This document shows, in pieces, positions 46,350 to 58,554 of a DNA stretch of 64,000 nt. Under the pieces are notes generated by a model, which was not told the DNA's origin, made no database searches, and saw nothing but the letters and a program-made list of their open reading frames with translations. This stretch comes from Rhipidocladum racemiflorum (Eukaryota > Streptophyta > Magnoliopsida > Poales > Poaceae). Location of the stretch: assembly GCA_036346355.1 (NCBI GenBank), contig CM070579.1, positions 4,650,001 through 4,714,000 on the forward strand, written 5' to 3'. A program made the translations under genes and the position numbers. Within the stretch, counting starts at the first letter, position 1. Each line of letters starts with the position of its first letter.

Positions 46350-46945
46350 AAAAGGCATCCCGGTACAACCGACATGCAAAATCCGGTATAACCAAACCCT
46401 ATCCAACGGTTGAAATAGCGAATTAAATGCGGTGGTAAAAACTGTTAAATGAGGTCCGGTACTACCGGCACACAAAGTGTGGTAGTATCGACTTTTGAAT
46501 CGAGATTGGCTCAAAAAATTATCTTTCTATAAAATAAGTACCTACATCTAATTTGCAGTACTACTGAGTTCCAGTAGTACCAATATTTTCACAGCGGTAG
46601 TACCGACCTTCAAAATACAGAGAGGTTACTCAAAAATACTTTTTATGAAATAAGTACCGGAGCTATGCCACGGTACTGCCGACCTCCGGCAGTACCGGAT
46701 TTTACACGTCGATAGCTCCGGCTACAAAGAAACTCACAGAAATGTGCTTCTGTTAAATAACTACCGGGCAACAACTCGGTACTACGACACCTACGGTAGT
46801 ACCGATCTTAACACTTTGGTAGTTCCGGTCCAGAGAATTTAAGAAAGACATGCAGCAACAATTCTCTGGAAAAAGGCTACCATTATGTAAATTGCGGTAC
46901 TAGCGCCCATGTGGTAGTACCAACCCTAACATGATGGTAGTACTG
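46350..46945. repeat. GGTAGTACCG motif cluster, copy C
   Basis: As in copies A and B, including CGGTACTGCCGACC and CGGCAGTACCGG. Confidence 0.75.
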
Positions 46946-48348
46946 ATTTCTCTGATAATGCACAAAAGACTTTGGAGAACCAAGTCCAAATGCAACTTGT
47001 GGATGATTTTTTAAAAGAGTTTGAGCCAAAAGACCTTAATCATTTTCAAACTACTAGACATTACTTCCCTTGATAGTACGTCACCTATTCTAGTAATTTG
47101 ATCTTTTACTTCTAGCTCTGAGATCAGTAAAAACTATATAAAAGGTCCTTAACACAATTGTATCTTGACTTCACACTTTTAGTCATCTTTACTTGATATT
47201 TTACCTCACAAGTTTTCGTTTTTCATGTGACGAGATAAAAACCAACCTATTCCCATAAACCCAAGAGAAATTGTTAGTCCTTTAATACAATTATCATTAA
47301 TTACCAAAACCCAAATAAAATTAGAGGTCTAGATGCTTCACACCTCCATGCCTCATATCCGGGAGTATATAAGCCCACCATCTCAGATTAGACGATGCAC
47401 TATCACAAAAAGCCTCGCCGGCCGCCGCAGCTTGCCCCGCTTGAGCACCTCGTCGTCGTGCGTGCTGCCCAAACCTAGGCACCTTGTTGAGCACCGCCCC
47501 ATACCCATGCCTCGCGGATTTGAGCCCACTGGCGATGGCAAGAGAGGAGGAAGAGAGGCGCCGAAGGAGGGAAAGGAAGCGCGAGGGGAGTCCGAGATAG
47601 GCAAGAGGGCTGGTGAGGTGAGAAAGAAGGGAAACTAGGGAAGAGGTCTGTCGATAGGGAGAGAGTATAAAGAAGGTGGTAGAGAGAAAAATATGTGAAA
47701 TTAATGCGTGGGCTAATAAGAAAAGAGAATGGCTACAAATTAATGCGTGGGCTAATAAGTAACACTCGAGTGTTTTTTGGTTTGTGAGCACTCAACTTAG
47801 GGGCCTATAAAGAGGAGGGTGGTGGGGAGAGATTACAAATTGATTGGATCGATGGATCTAGATCCAAAGGCTACAAATTTGAGTGCTCACAAACTAAAAA
47901 AACACTCAGGTGCTCCCTAGACACCTCGAAAAGAAAATAACTACTCCCTTCATTCCAAAATATAAGACACAACTGTTTTTTTTTTAAGTCCCAGAATACA
48001 GGGTGTGAAGCCTCCTAAGCCCTCGTTCGATTTCTCTCCTATCTCTCATGCGTATGTATGCATACATTAACTCCTCGAGCTTCACATGACGCAACCGCTT
48101 CCTTGGTCTATTATACGAGATATCAGAACGGTACATTATACGAGTCGGTGGCAAGGCATGAAGTCCAGAAGCCAATGAGAACTGAGAAGAAAGCAATACT
48201 AGTCGTACGCACAATCAGATAGAGAAGAAAGCAATACGGCCGTTTCTTCGCAAGACCAACCGTCGCGGCGCCTCGATCACTTCTCTCCTCTTCTGCACGA
48301 CGCGAAGCAGAGCACGCACGACTGCACAGGCAAAGCAGTGAAAGCACG

Positions 48349-50061
48349 ATGCCTTTCTCCGACGACTCCTCCTCGTCGTCTTCCGTCGAGATCGTCGGCG
48401 CCTCCTCCCTCGCTTCGTCACCACCATCCGCGTCCGCACCCCGGCCGCCAGCTTCGGCGGCAACGACACCGATGCCGCGCACTCAAGGCCGTTGGCCGAG
48501 CGCTTCGTATCGTCTTATCGGAGCCAAGAATCGCTCGACGCGCTATGCAAGAAGTACCGCATCCCGAAGGGGTTCGCCGCGCGCCCTGCCGGCGACCGGC
48601 GCGCGTGCTCGGAGCCGCCGCCGGGGGCCGTCTGCGTGTACGTGCACGCGCTGGAGGCCGGGATGCACGTCCCGCTGCACACCTTCTTCTGCGAGTTGCT
48701 CGGCCACTTCGGGCTCGCGCCGAGCCAGCTCGCGCCCAACGGGTGGCGCATCATGGTGGGCTTCGTCGTGCTCTGCCACTTCGCCGGCGTGCGGCTGTCG
48801 CTGGCCGTGTTCCGGCACTTCTTCTCGCTGTCCATGTTCAAGCTCAAGGGCTGGTACTGCTTCCGGGGCAAGGACGCCGCCGGGGTGCTCTTCACGGGGC
48901 TGCCGACGAGCATTAAGGGGTGGAAGGAGGAGTTCTTCTTCCTGTCGTCGCCGGCACCTTGGCCGTGCCCGGGGTGTGGGGCGAGCCGTCCAAGAGCTCC
49001 ACCACTGAGCCAGTACTCACCAGCGAGGAGAAGAAATCGGTGGGGAAGCTGCTACGTGCTCACGGCGCCGCCGCGGTTGATCTCCGGACTTATCTCTGCG
49101 AGAGCCATCTTGCTGCGGCCTTCTCCTCTAACCTCACTGGCTCAGGCTCATCAGCACCGCCGCCGCCGCCGGCTTCTCCTCGTACTACTGGTGCCAAAGG
49201 TAAACGTCGAACACACTCCGACTCCCGTGGTTTACCGAGCAGAGGACTTACTGTTGCGTGCTAGGGATGGACGCCTCTGTCTATGACATGATGAATAGCT
49301 TGCGGGCGGAGAAGGCGGCCGCGCAGGCGTCAGCGGCGGCAAACTTGAAAACCGAGCCGGACAGCCACACGCCGGAGTGGTCGCCGTTGTCCGGAAACAA
49401 GAGGAAGCTGGACGACGGCAGTTCGATGTTCGGCGCGTGTTCCCCGCCGGGCTTCCTCGCTAAGAAGCCGCCCGGGAGCGACCGAGATCGAAAGCCGCGG
49501 CACGTTCCCGACAAACATGACGGCGACACGGCCGACTTGGAGGACGCGCGGCAGCTGCTGCAGGGCATCGTCACGCCGTCGCGGGAGCTCAAGTTCGCGG
49601 CGGCGAAGCCTTCCGACGTCGTCGCCTCGAGCTACATAACAATGCTCCAGGTTTGCTGGATGTATATGCATAGCTCTGATGCAATGGCAAATCGTTTGGT
49701 GCACGCGCTCGATCAGGTTATCTTGTTGGGGTGCGCAACGCAGGCCGCGAACTACGCGTCGTTCTCGTTCGGCTACGCGCTGGAGCTGGAGGAGAAGCTG
49801 AGGGACGCCGCGGCGGAGGCGGGCGCTCTGCGGGGTGAGCTGCAGAAGGTGAAGGAGGCGGCGGCGGCGGAGGTGAAGAGCGCGAAGGCCGCAGCGGTGC
49901 GCGAGTTCCAAGGGTCCATGGAGCACGTGCGCCGGCTCGCGGAGCACGCGCTGGAGGGCTACGAGCGCGGCATGGAGCACATGAAGCGCGTCGCGCTCCG
50001 GCGATACCCGCACCTCGACGCCGCGCTGCTGGTCGTGCCGCCGGGAGGGCCGCCGCCTTGA
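48349..50061 (+). pseudogene. Transposase_28-like gene, copy C, with a different 3' end
   Basis: Two exons: 48349-49199 and 49265-50061. Exon 1 lacks one C near 48408 and one base near 48970 relative to copy A, so it is out of frame at residue about 20 and again after the Transposase_28 domain. Exon 2 is open and equals A/B up to GGCTACGAG (about 49964). It then diverges into RGMEHMKRVALRRYPHLDA and a proline-rich tail, stopping at 50061. A and B instead read on into a longer coiled coil and a third exon. The short end may be the original form. Function unknown. Confidence 0.78.
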
Positions 50062-50562
50062 TCAGCTCGATCATCTACGTACTCTGGAAGAAGACCAAAT
50101 GTCTGTACCCCCAACATATCTAAGGAGTATGGACTATGGTTGCACTTGCACATGTGGCTCTTCTGGGTTGTTTGGTTCGATGGATGGGACGGCGCATAGA
50201 CCGTTCAATATTAGATCTGAATCTAACTTCCTCCTCTCCTCTCCTCTCTTTGCATTTGAGTACTCTACAGAGAAAAAAATTTAAGTGTTTACGAACAAAA
50301 AAAAAAACAGAAAAACTAACCTACGGTATACCTCTGAAATTTGTGATTTTTTACACTGAAACTTATGAAAGTTAGCACTAAAAACTGATGAAACATGAAA
50401 CTGATGAAACTAAACACTGAAACTCATGAAACCAGCACTGAAACTGATAAGTTTCACGGCTATACCGTTGAAACGGTATACTGTTTCCTAGTCTCCCCGC
50501 AAAAAAAGCTCTCACTACCATTTTAGCCATTCCTTTTTTTTAAGCCCCATCGTTTCCATGTT

Positions 50563-50910
50563 CATTGGACTCGGATCCTGTGACATTGTTAGCCAGCCAC
50601 ACTGCTTGCTTGCAGTACCCCCCCAAATACACCCTCCAATCTGATGATAAGTCGTACTTTCTCTGCGTTGCCAGCCGAGACACCTGCCTTACAGGAGAAC
50701 ACAATTCTCACGACCATTTTGGTCATGCGCTCTTCTTCTTCCCTCGAAGGAAGAGAACCATGCAGGCGGTGTGGTCGCGAGCGCTCGAGCTTGTTCGGTG
50801 TTATGGCATGGTGAACGCGCGCGCTACCTGTCACACGACGCCACCACGCGTGCAGGCAAGCAGCGGAGCCATTGGCCAGGAGCGCAGGAGTTGCCGCCGC
50901 CGTTTTGGCC
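50563..50910 (+). pseudogene. Relic FNR promoter/leader (end of the array)
   Basis: Matches 17173-17500 (GACTCGGATCCTGTGAC, TACAGGAGAACACAATTCTC, CGCTCGAGCTTGTTC) but with a 40-bp difference near 50583-50628 and a degraded exon 1 (no ATG: TTGCCGCCGCC where ATGGCGACCGC is expected). Beyond it the sequence is unique to this flank. Confidence 0.75.
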
Positions 50911-51197
50911 AGGACTCGTGAGGTCTCGATAACTCCGGTAATGGAGGCATAAGAAATAGATGGAGGTGTTTGCCGCCGGCAGGGTAGTGAAGTACCCGGG
51001 TCTCATTTTGGTTGGCAACGCAGAGAAAAATTCACCATTGGATCGAATTGGAGGGGAGCTTTTTTTATTTATTAAATGGTCTTTTTGACGAACAGTCCGT
51101 CAATAAGAGGAAATTTTACGAAACCGCGCTTATTTGTAAAATACTATACCATTTAAACTAATTTTACAAAACCACACTTATGCAGGCCACTTGCTAC

Positions 51198-52697
51198 TAG
51201 AGGTGGGGAAAAAGCTAAAAACTCATGAGCCGGCTCGGCTCGTTAAGGATTCAGCTTGAACTCGTGCCATAAGAGAGCTGAGCCGAGAGTCCAAGCCATC
51301 TTTGGGAGTTACTTGTTAGGCTCGTTGATGAGATGAGGACATCACATCTACTGATACAACTACACCTACTGCTCAACAAGTTGTACAAGGATCAATCACA
51401 TGAGCACGTGCCCGACAGTTGAATTATCATATGAACTCATTTCTAGGAGTTCATAATTTTTCTATTGATGATGGATCGCTACCTAAGTTATGTGGTGTTG
51501 TTCTACTCATGAACCAAGGTGAGGAAATGGGCACTACTACAACAAGTTCAAGGCCAATTTAGAGTCAGTCTGACAGCCCGATAGCCTCAAGGTAAAACGA
51601 TCATAACTTTCACATATGGAGTCCGTTGGATGCGTGCGTGTACTTGATTCAAAGAGAACGTCAATACCTTTCCAATGGATCCAGCCTCACCTTCAAATTC
51701 ATTGTCTATATGTCACAATCATCAAAAGAGAGTGATGTGTCACCTGTTGGGCCAACTTGGGCCTTGTAATACCGCTGAAATCCGAGCCCAAGTGTTGGTG
51801 CACAGCACTAGGTTGGCCCCTCTTGGTCCGCACCCCCTTTTAGATGCTTATTTAAGTTAGCCGACTCCCTTGGGTTTTGTTTAGTTGTAGTTTTTCCTTA
51901 TGAAACTACTAAGTATTCTCTTGTTTGGCTAGAGCAACAACGATATTGTCTTCGGGACCCCTCATCAATATTAGTACTTCAATTATATTTGCAATTTCAT
52001 ATTGCTCTTCACTTTGTTATTGCTTGTTCTTCGATTGCTTGCAGGAATTGATCTTTGTGATCAGGTTGGTCGTGCTTCTAGCTACGTCGATAATAATCTT
52101 GGAGTTGGTTCAGCAATTGCTTGGCGTATCACTCATGTACGATTGGTAGCTGGATCGTGAGAGTCATCTCCACAGATCAAAATTATCCATCTCATCGAAA
52201 GATCGGGACCAACAGCCCGCATCACTCGTTAAACTTAGTGAAACTAAAAACCTAGCCGATAGGGGCCACCAATGGTAAAAGTCCATGGACACCATAGCCC
52301 ATCTACAACTCAACCCTAACACGCACGCAGATGCAAATATAGAGCCTCCCAACCTTTGTGAAGGGCTATCACCGATTGCAACGCCACCATCCGCCTCCAA
52401 CCTCTCAGCCCCCCCCCCCCACCCCTCCGTCTCTGGCCTCCTCCTACCCAGTGTCCCTTCCACCTCCGACATCTAGCTGCTCGAAGCCCTGATCGCCTCT
52501 CCACCTGCAGCATTTGACCGCCTCCGTGCTTCATCATCCTCCCGTCTCGAACAAACCTAATGAGCCAACTCAAGCCCTTTTGGTTGAGCCGAGCTAAGCA
52601 AAGTTTTTTTTGCTCATTTTATTAACAAACCGAGCTGAGCGAAATCCCTTAACGAGTTTGACCGAATTGAGTCGAGCTAGCTTGTTATCCACCCTTA
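51198..52697. mobile_element. hAT element relic, about 1.5 kb
   Basis: Left end TAGAGGTGGGGAAAAAGCT, right end ATCCACCCTTA, with subterminal GAGCCGGCTCGGCTCG and its degenerate inverse GAGTCGAGCTAGCTTG. The flanks CTTGCTAC (51190-51197) and CCTTCTAC (52698-52705) agree at 6 of 8 bases, an eroded 8-bp duplication. The interior (about 51540-52150) resembles non-coding LTR sequence. No transposase frame was seen. Confidence 0.75.
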
Positions 52698-52705
52698 CCT
52701 TCTAC

Positions 52706-53950
52706 CACACTTCTCGACATGGACACATAATGGGTTAGGTGTTGTAGTCTCAATGACATGTGGTCCACCATGTCAGAACAGTAGTAGGTGACGGAAGTGC
52801 GGTTCTTTGAACGATTGGCAAGAATATGTGTAGTTTCATGAAATTTACTTCATTAATAACTTGTTACCAACTTTATTTCCAATTTTTACCCTTTTGGCTA
52901 TGCCATCACTAGTGACATGCCTCGCAAGTCACCATGATATTGCCAAATCATACCATTCTACCACTGATGGTGTGACGGTCTTGTTTGGCCACTCCACCGC
53001 TAGTGGCAGGGCAAGAAGTGCCATTTAGCTAGAGCCACCTCATGACGTGACTGTGTTTTCTTGTCACGCCACGGGTGATGGTGTGGTAAAAAAGGGTTAG
53101 ATTTGTAAAAAAAAAGTTGACGGAAGGTTAATAAAAGTAAATTTAAAAAGGTTAAAAAAATATTCATTGGAGGGTGTATTCGGGTGTACTACAAGCCATG
53201 ACTTTGCTTAACAAAGTCATAGGATCCGCGTGACCTCATCCCGTTACCTACATCCCCTTTTGCCCATCAGCAATCCGAAGGACAGCAAATGAAAGTCCCA
53301 CAATTCTGCCACACCGCCAGGACAACAAAAATAGGGGAATCAGCATTTGCAAATATGAGATCCTCACTCGAATGTCTCACTGATACGTAGATTCCCCACC
53401 CCCACCCCCACCCCCACCCCCCTACCCCACCCAAAAAAACATTCATATCTATGGTATCTGAGGGCCGGTGGACCTGCTGTTCTCCGGTCATGGTCCGGTG
53501 GATCAGCTGGCCCGGCCTAACCTGTGGTGAGACAATTAAACACTTGTGGATAATTATGGTCTCAATTGCATATAAACTACAAGAGCAATGTTGCACAGGT
53601 TTATTCTTCTCTACACTGAAGAATTCTCAGAAAACCACCAGGGCACCGCAATGCCCGCACGTGCGACATATGGTATGGAGCACAGATTTTCTGCAGTAGG
53701 GAGACCAGCACCCTAGCCTCAATCTTGACATATCCATCACAATTTTCATATGTTTGCAGCATGTGAGATGTGAGGATATACTCAAGATACATATAGAGAT
53801 ATGCACACAATGTGATGAAATATTGGTAGAGATCTTATCCTGCGATCGCTCGCACCACCTGAAGGTCGTCATTTACAAACCAGGTGAAGGGTAGGGAAAC
53901 AAAGAAAAATAGAAGGATAAACAGCCCAGAGATCCCAAAGATCGCTGTTA
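52706..53950. other. Intergenic region without a supported gene
   Basis: Unique-looking AT-moderate sequence that includes the BSD gene's 3' untranslated region near its right side. The only structure seen is a CCCCA/CCCCCA microsatellite at 53394-53432. Short open frames here have no recognisable features. Confidence 0.6.
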
Positions 53951-56900
53951 CTAACTGTCAAGTATCTCAAACTCCGAATCCTCAATGACATCCCATGATT
54001 CCTTCTTCGAAAGCGATGCAGGCTGGGTAGGTTGCGGAGGCCGGCGGCTATAGTCAGTTGAAGAGGCAGGTTTCCTTCTTACCGAGTCCCGCCGGACAGA
54101 GGAACTAGCATAGGGGAGATTCCTCCTATATGACAGGAGTGAATCCATGTATTTGTCCATCACAACAACATTGGCACTATCAACGTCGCTCAGTTCCTCG
54201 CTGCTAAGGTATCTTTTACCTTCTCTAACAGATTCTACATCGGAAGGTATTTCAGACCACTGATCCATGCTTTGCTCAGATTTCGACTTTGCAAACACCC
54301 ACTGGTCAATGCTTTGCTCAGATCTTGTTTTAGTCAAAGCATGGCCATCTGAAGATTGATAACCCTCGTGAATGCTTTTCTCACTTTCTATCTCACAGAC
54401 ATGAGGCGCAGAATCTGACTCTATCTCATTGATGTGATGCACAGAACCTGGCACATTCTGGTTATCTTCCTGCAAGTACAATTTGCTAAGATTAATAAGC
54501 AATACAATTAGTATATACATAACAGACAGCTCAGTGTATTATTAACGTTTCTTAAAAAACATGCGTAAGCCCCAAATTCGTAGGTACCATATTGCCTCCA
54601 GAGGACAGTAAAAAAAGTAACAAAATGCTTCATAGAAGAGGTCTCCCAGATGCTAGTGCAGAACTGCAGATGACACTACCACTAAGAGGAGATAACAGCA
54701 AGTGCTGGCTAAGTGGCTGAAGAGATGTCATTCAAGTGAACGTTCTGATGTCTACAATCAGCCAACACCAGTTCCAGTTATTGGTGAAAATGCGCATTGT
54801 TTATATCTGCCTACCAAATTCAACAAGATGTTAAGTTGGATACAAGTTTTCTTGCAAAACCACTATACTGTTCTGACAACATGATATATTCGATACTGGC
54901 TTCCAAACCCAACTACCGGTGACTTGCGCGTGCTTTCTAACATGTATAGAGCTCACATTCTACCTAATTTTATTGTCAGGTTTCTACACTCCTACAGTAA
55001 TAACGGAAAACCATAGAGGCATAGAGCTCATTTCACTTTCGTTGTGTGCTGACTGTCCAATTGGAGATGTAATATCTTCAACTTGATGTTAAAGCAACAT
55101 GTGAGGAAACAGTAACACCTGAAAATATATGAATTCTGTGATTCAATCCATGTTTTGTAATGTAATAATCCAATCTGTATCTGAATATAGCCAAGATCAA
55201 AATTTAATAGCTAGTACCTGATCCACATTGTTTAACGATAGCATCGTGACAGTACACACCATTCTGCTAGCACTGGTTGGCGGTTTCTAAATATATACGT
55301 GGTTTATGCAGTAGCTCTTATAGTCAATACTCACTAACCTAATAGTTTTATTTGATTCCCAGGGTAAATCCTAGTATTTACTTGCTGAAACAAGCTGGAG
55401 TAGTTTTCTTTCTTATCCCAACTGTGATGTAATGGTGCGTGCGCTCTTGTTTAGACATGAATAATCTTATCATGTCAGTTTGAAAATACATAGAAACATA
55501 CATCTAGAGCACAATAAATCACATGAACAGGTAAATACAATCAGATCAGAAATACTCCTCTATGCTTAAATGCTTTTTGCTGCCCAAACTAGAAGCTTAA
55601 CTATATCAATAGCCAACAAACTCACGAGAAATTCCCAGCAATTGGAGCAGGTCAACCCCATATGCTCCAGAATTCAGAGCGCAACGCAAAGATCTGCTAC
55701 ATTTTGACTTGTGAAGTCACAAAGATAGGTTTCCAAGTAAATAGAATGAGGTGTTCATTCAAAAAGAACAAGATAACTTGTGAAAGAGTAGTCTTGTAAT
55801 TTAGGCCTCTTTAAAAGTATGAGTTCTCTGTAATATCAATAAAAGAGTATGTCAAATATTTTAGACTTCTTTAGAAGTAGGAGTTTTCCATAATAACAAT
55901 AATATAAGAGTAACCAGACTCTAATAATAGCATATATTAACTAAAAAAGGAAAAGAGAACTAGTCTAAACATGCTTCTAGATCTATTTGCTTTCAGGCCA
56001 TGCTGCAATAATACCTTAGACAAAACCAGAAACCTATCGAATTAAACTAGCATAGAAAATATGTTCTACCGTGAAAAGTATGTTAGTAGAGATCAATTTT
56101 TTTTCGATAAAAAGGACATCAAAAATATATTGATGTCCCAGTTTCCATTAGAAACCGAGAACACGCTGGTTTTGGAAGCAGTTTAAGCAAAAGTGAAGAC
56201 AATGTGGACAAGGATAGCACGGTTGATTCAATCCCAGAAGAGCTATATTTACTTGCTGCTTATGTTAAGGGTATAGCAAAGTGATAAAAGTGAGGCTTGG
56301 TAATACTATTTAGCATTTGTTGGCTGCTCTCTGTTTTTTGTTCTGGTGCTGTGGGCACGTTTGAGATTTAGTATCTCTGTAACAAACTGCGTGTTAGTAG
56401 AGATCAATGCATAGAAAACGTATGCCCTAACATACCTCTGAATTATGCTCATTTAGATTCGACTCAAGCAGCCTAAAGTATATCTTCCAGAATACGTCTT
56501 CATCCATGTAAGAAGGGCAGAGCCTATCTCGTAGAGATGCTAAATCAGGGACAAGTTTTTCAATGGCTTCCATATGATCTCTTTGGATATCAGAGATTGT
56601 AGAATCTGCAAATAGTAGAAAACACAACATTACGGTCATAATGCAGCAAAACAATAGCGGCAAATGATTCTTCCAACGGGGAGCTAAGTAAAACAATTCA
56701 CAGTAATAGTATACCTACATTTTAAAGATTTAAAAAATTATGATATAATTCTGTAAAATGAAGCGATCCTAAGGAGGAGAAAGGCACGAATGGCTGAAAC
56801 CTGAACCAGTAGAAAGCACAGCACAAACAATCTGTAATTCTAACAAACTTTACAGTCTTTTAGCACAAGCTAAGCAACAAAAAGTGCTAGAAACTCTGCA

Positions 56901-57840
56901 GCTGTAAGCCTGTAAACAAACTTAAGATGCCCACTTAGCTTCAATCCATGCTTCTCATTGCATTTTTCACTTCATGACATCCACTGGGAAACTACTACAC
57001 GAGCAGACTAGAAATCTGAAGACAAAACATTGTAGAACATCTCAATCGTTTATTATTTCTCTAGTCCGTTCAAGGAACTTACAGATCATCAATTTTTACG
57101 CTGACGCACCATTATCCCATCACACAGCACTAAATTTCGACCTCCCTAGTCCTAGTTGAATTCCATAGTTATTTTTCTTCACTCTCAATTTTAGTAGAAT
57201 CACAGCTAAATCCAACAACTCTCAAATTAGCAACCTTTACGGTTAACTCAACTTAAGCAACACCAATAACAAAATTGCTAAAAAAAAAAGCACCAATACC
57301 ACAAAACCACTCCAAGACACACACACACACCAGACGCGCAAGTCGTGGAAACGGAGCTAAAGATATACGCACAATTAGCAACGATCACAGCAGAATTCAG
57401 AAGAAAGCATTACTCTCATCGAGCGCGAGCACAGGGAAGTCAATCCACGCCTCGGGCATCGCCGCAAGGGCACGCGCTGCTCCCACAACATCGTCGGCGA
57501 CGTGAGCAGCAGCGGGCGGCGGGGAAGCAGGCGGAGACGAAGTCTGCAGAGACTCCGCGGCGGCGGCGGGGAGGTTGTGCAGGTGCTGCGGGTGGCCCGG
57601 GAGGGCCCGGCGGGAGAAGCCGCCGATCTCGGCGAGGTCGGCGAGGATGCCGGCGAGGAGGGAGGGGGAGGGCGGGGTGGCCGGGCGCGGGGAGGGGGAC
57701 CGTCGGCGGCGGGTGGGGGTCGCGGGCGGGGAGTCGGTGTGGACGGGGCCGAGGAGCGGGTGGAGGAAGCAGGCGATGTCGAGCAGGTGGCGCCCCAGCT
57801 CCGACAGGTCGTCGCGGACGCCGCGCAGCCCGCGCGCCAT
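53951..57840 (-). CDS. BSD-domain protein
   Basis: Three exons on the minus strand: 57414-57840, 56436-56605 and 53951-54469, with GT-AG introns and phases that join cleanly to 371 residues. Residues 1-140 are a proline/alanine/serine-rich plant-specific N-terminus starting MARGLRGVRDDLSELG. The BSD domain spans about 133-200 across the first two introns (AWIDFPVLALDE, QRDHMEAIEKLVPDLASLRD, and DEDVFWKIYFRLLE with the conserved FW pair). The last exon is acidic and serine-rich with repeated SEQSIDQW/SEQSMDQW motifs and ends EFEILDS. BSD domains occur in TFIIH p62/BTF2-like factors, synapse-associated proteins and DOS2-like proteins. In this plant subfamily the role is not settled. No frame damage was seen. 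Intron 2 (54470-56435) and intron 1 (56606-57413) hold no other gene that I can support. Confidence 0.92.
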
Positions 57841-57974
57841 CCGCCCGCCCTCGCTCGCGCTCCGCTAGGGTTCCGTCCGGCTCGACGCGACGCGGTGCGG
57901 GTGCTGGTGCTGGTGGCCGCGCCCCGCGCGGTTCGCTTTCGCCTTTGCTCGCGTAGTTGTTTGCTCTGCTCGCT

Positions 57975-58005
57975 CGGGTGGGGTGGGGTGGGGTGGGGTG
58001 GGGTG
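57975..58005 (+). repeat. GGGGT pentanucleotide microsatellite
   Basis: About six GGGGT units, 135 bp upstream of the BSD gene start. It reads ACCCC on the coding strand of that gene. Confidence 0.9.
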
Positions 58006-58269
58006 CGGAAGGCAATGATTGGGACTCCTCGCGGGAGCAGAGAGAGAGGGGCTTAGAGCATCTCCAACAGTTCCTAATATTTAGGCTAAAATAAGCTCGG
58101 GATTAGGAGAACTAAAAGTTTTAGCGCTTTAAAATAGAACACACTCCAACAGATTCCTTATTTCCCCCTAAAACTAATTTGGCTGGGACCGGTCTTGCAA
58201 CCGAATCGGTTACCGAGTCCACAACTGACTCGTTTTGCTGGAGGCGTCCACAACCAACTCGTACTGAGT

Positions 58270-58437
58270 TTAAACATGCTTGGCCATGGATATTAAAGAA
58301 CGTCCAGACAACTTGCTTTCCTCAACTCCAACAAGCCTCAAAATAGCAGCTTTTGCAGTTTCAAAGACAAAGTTTGCATCATCCCTAAGTATATTGATAT
58401 GGTAAACTCTAAGTAGGAATCTCCTTGCAAGATCGAA
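58270..58437 (-). pseudogene. Captured terminal exon of an unidentified gene
   Basis: The minus strand has a strong acceptor (TTTTTCCTCAG) followed by 55 open codons and a stop. Segments include FDLARRFLLRVYHI, LRDDANFVFETAKAAIL and LVGVEES, with amphipathic helices like a real protein. I do not recognise the family. Being inside the Harbinger element, it is most likely a captured host exon. Confidence 0.55.
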
Positions 58438-58554
58438 CTGAGGAAAAACAATCTTCTAAAATCAGAATTATAACAGTTCATTTCACCATGTTCGCGTACT
58501 GTGATATGGTTTAAGTATTAAATTAAAAAATTATGATGATGCAAGAGGCTGAGC

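Larger units (their letters stand above)
43254..47341. mobile_element. Inverted-repeat DNA transposon, copy C (longer version)
   Basis: Same ends as in A and B but about 0.7 kb longer because it keeps segments lost there. It contains a further nested inverted repeat: AAAATAATTTTACAAAAATA (about 44745) mirrored at about 45064-45095. This marks a smaller AT-rich element whose two flanks were removed in the A/B ancestor. Confidence 0.7.
42043..50910 (+). repeat. Tandem segmental duplication, copy C (diverged, truncated)
   Basis: Collinear with A and B up to the Transposase_28-like gene but with many single-base differences before about 46,900 and few after that. It lacks the 563-bp MITE, the Tat-derived 3' part of the gene, and sequence equivalent to 14090-16400 and 16550-17170. 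It has about 190 bp near 44657-44850 and about 490 bp near 45063-45555 not found in A/B. Similarity ends in the FNR leader at about 50,900. Confidence 0.92.

Noticed and set aside
51675..52476. Short frames inside the hAT relic
   Set aside because: No similarity to hAT transposase or other proteins could be recognised; the surrounding sequence looks like non-coding LTR material.
57975..58005. Interstitial telomere repeat
   Set aside because: The unit is GGGGT, not the plant telomere TTTAGGG; a simple microsatellite next to a promoter.
57345..58056. Plus-strand frames across BSD exon 1 and its upstream region
   Set aside because: Arginine/glycine-rich shadows of the GC-rich BSD exon on the other strand.
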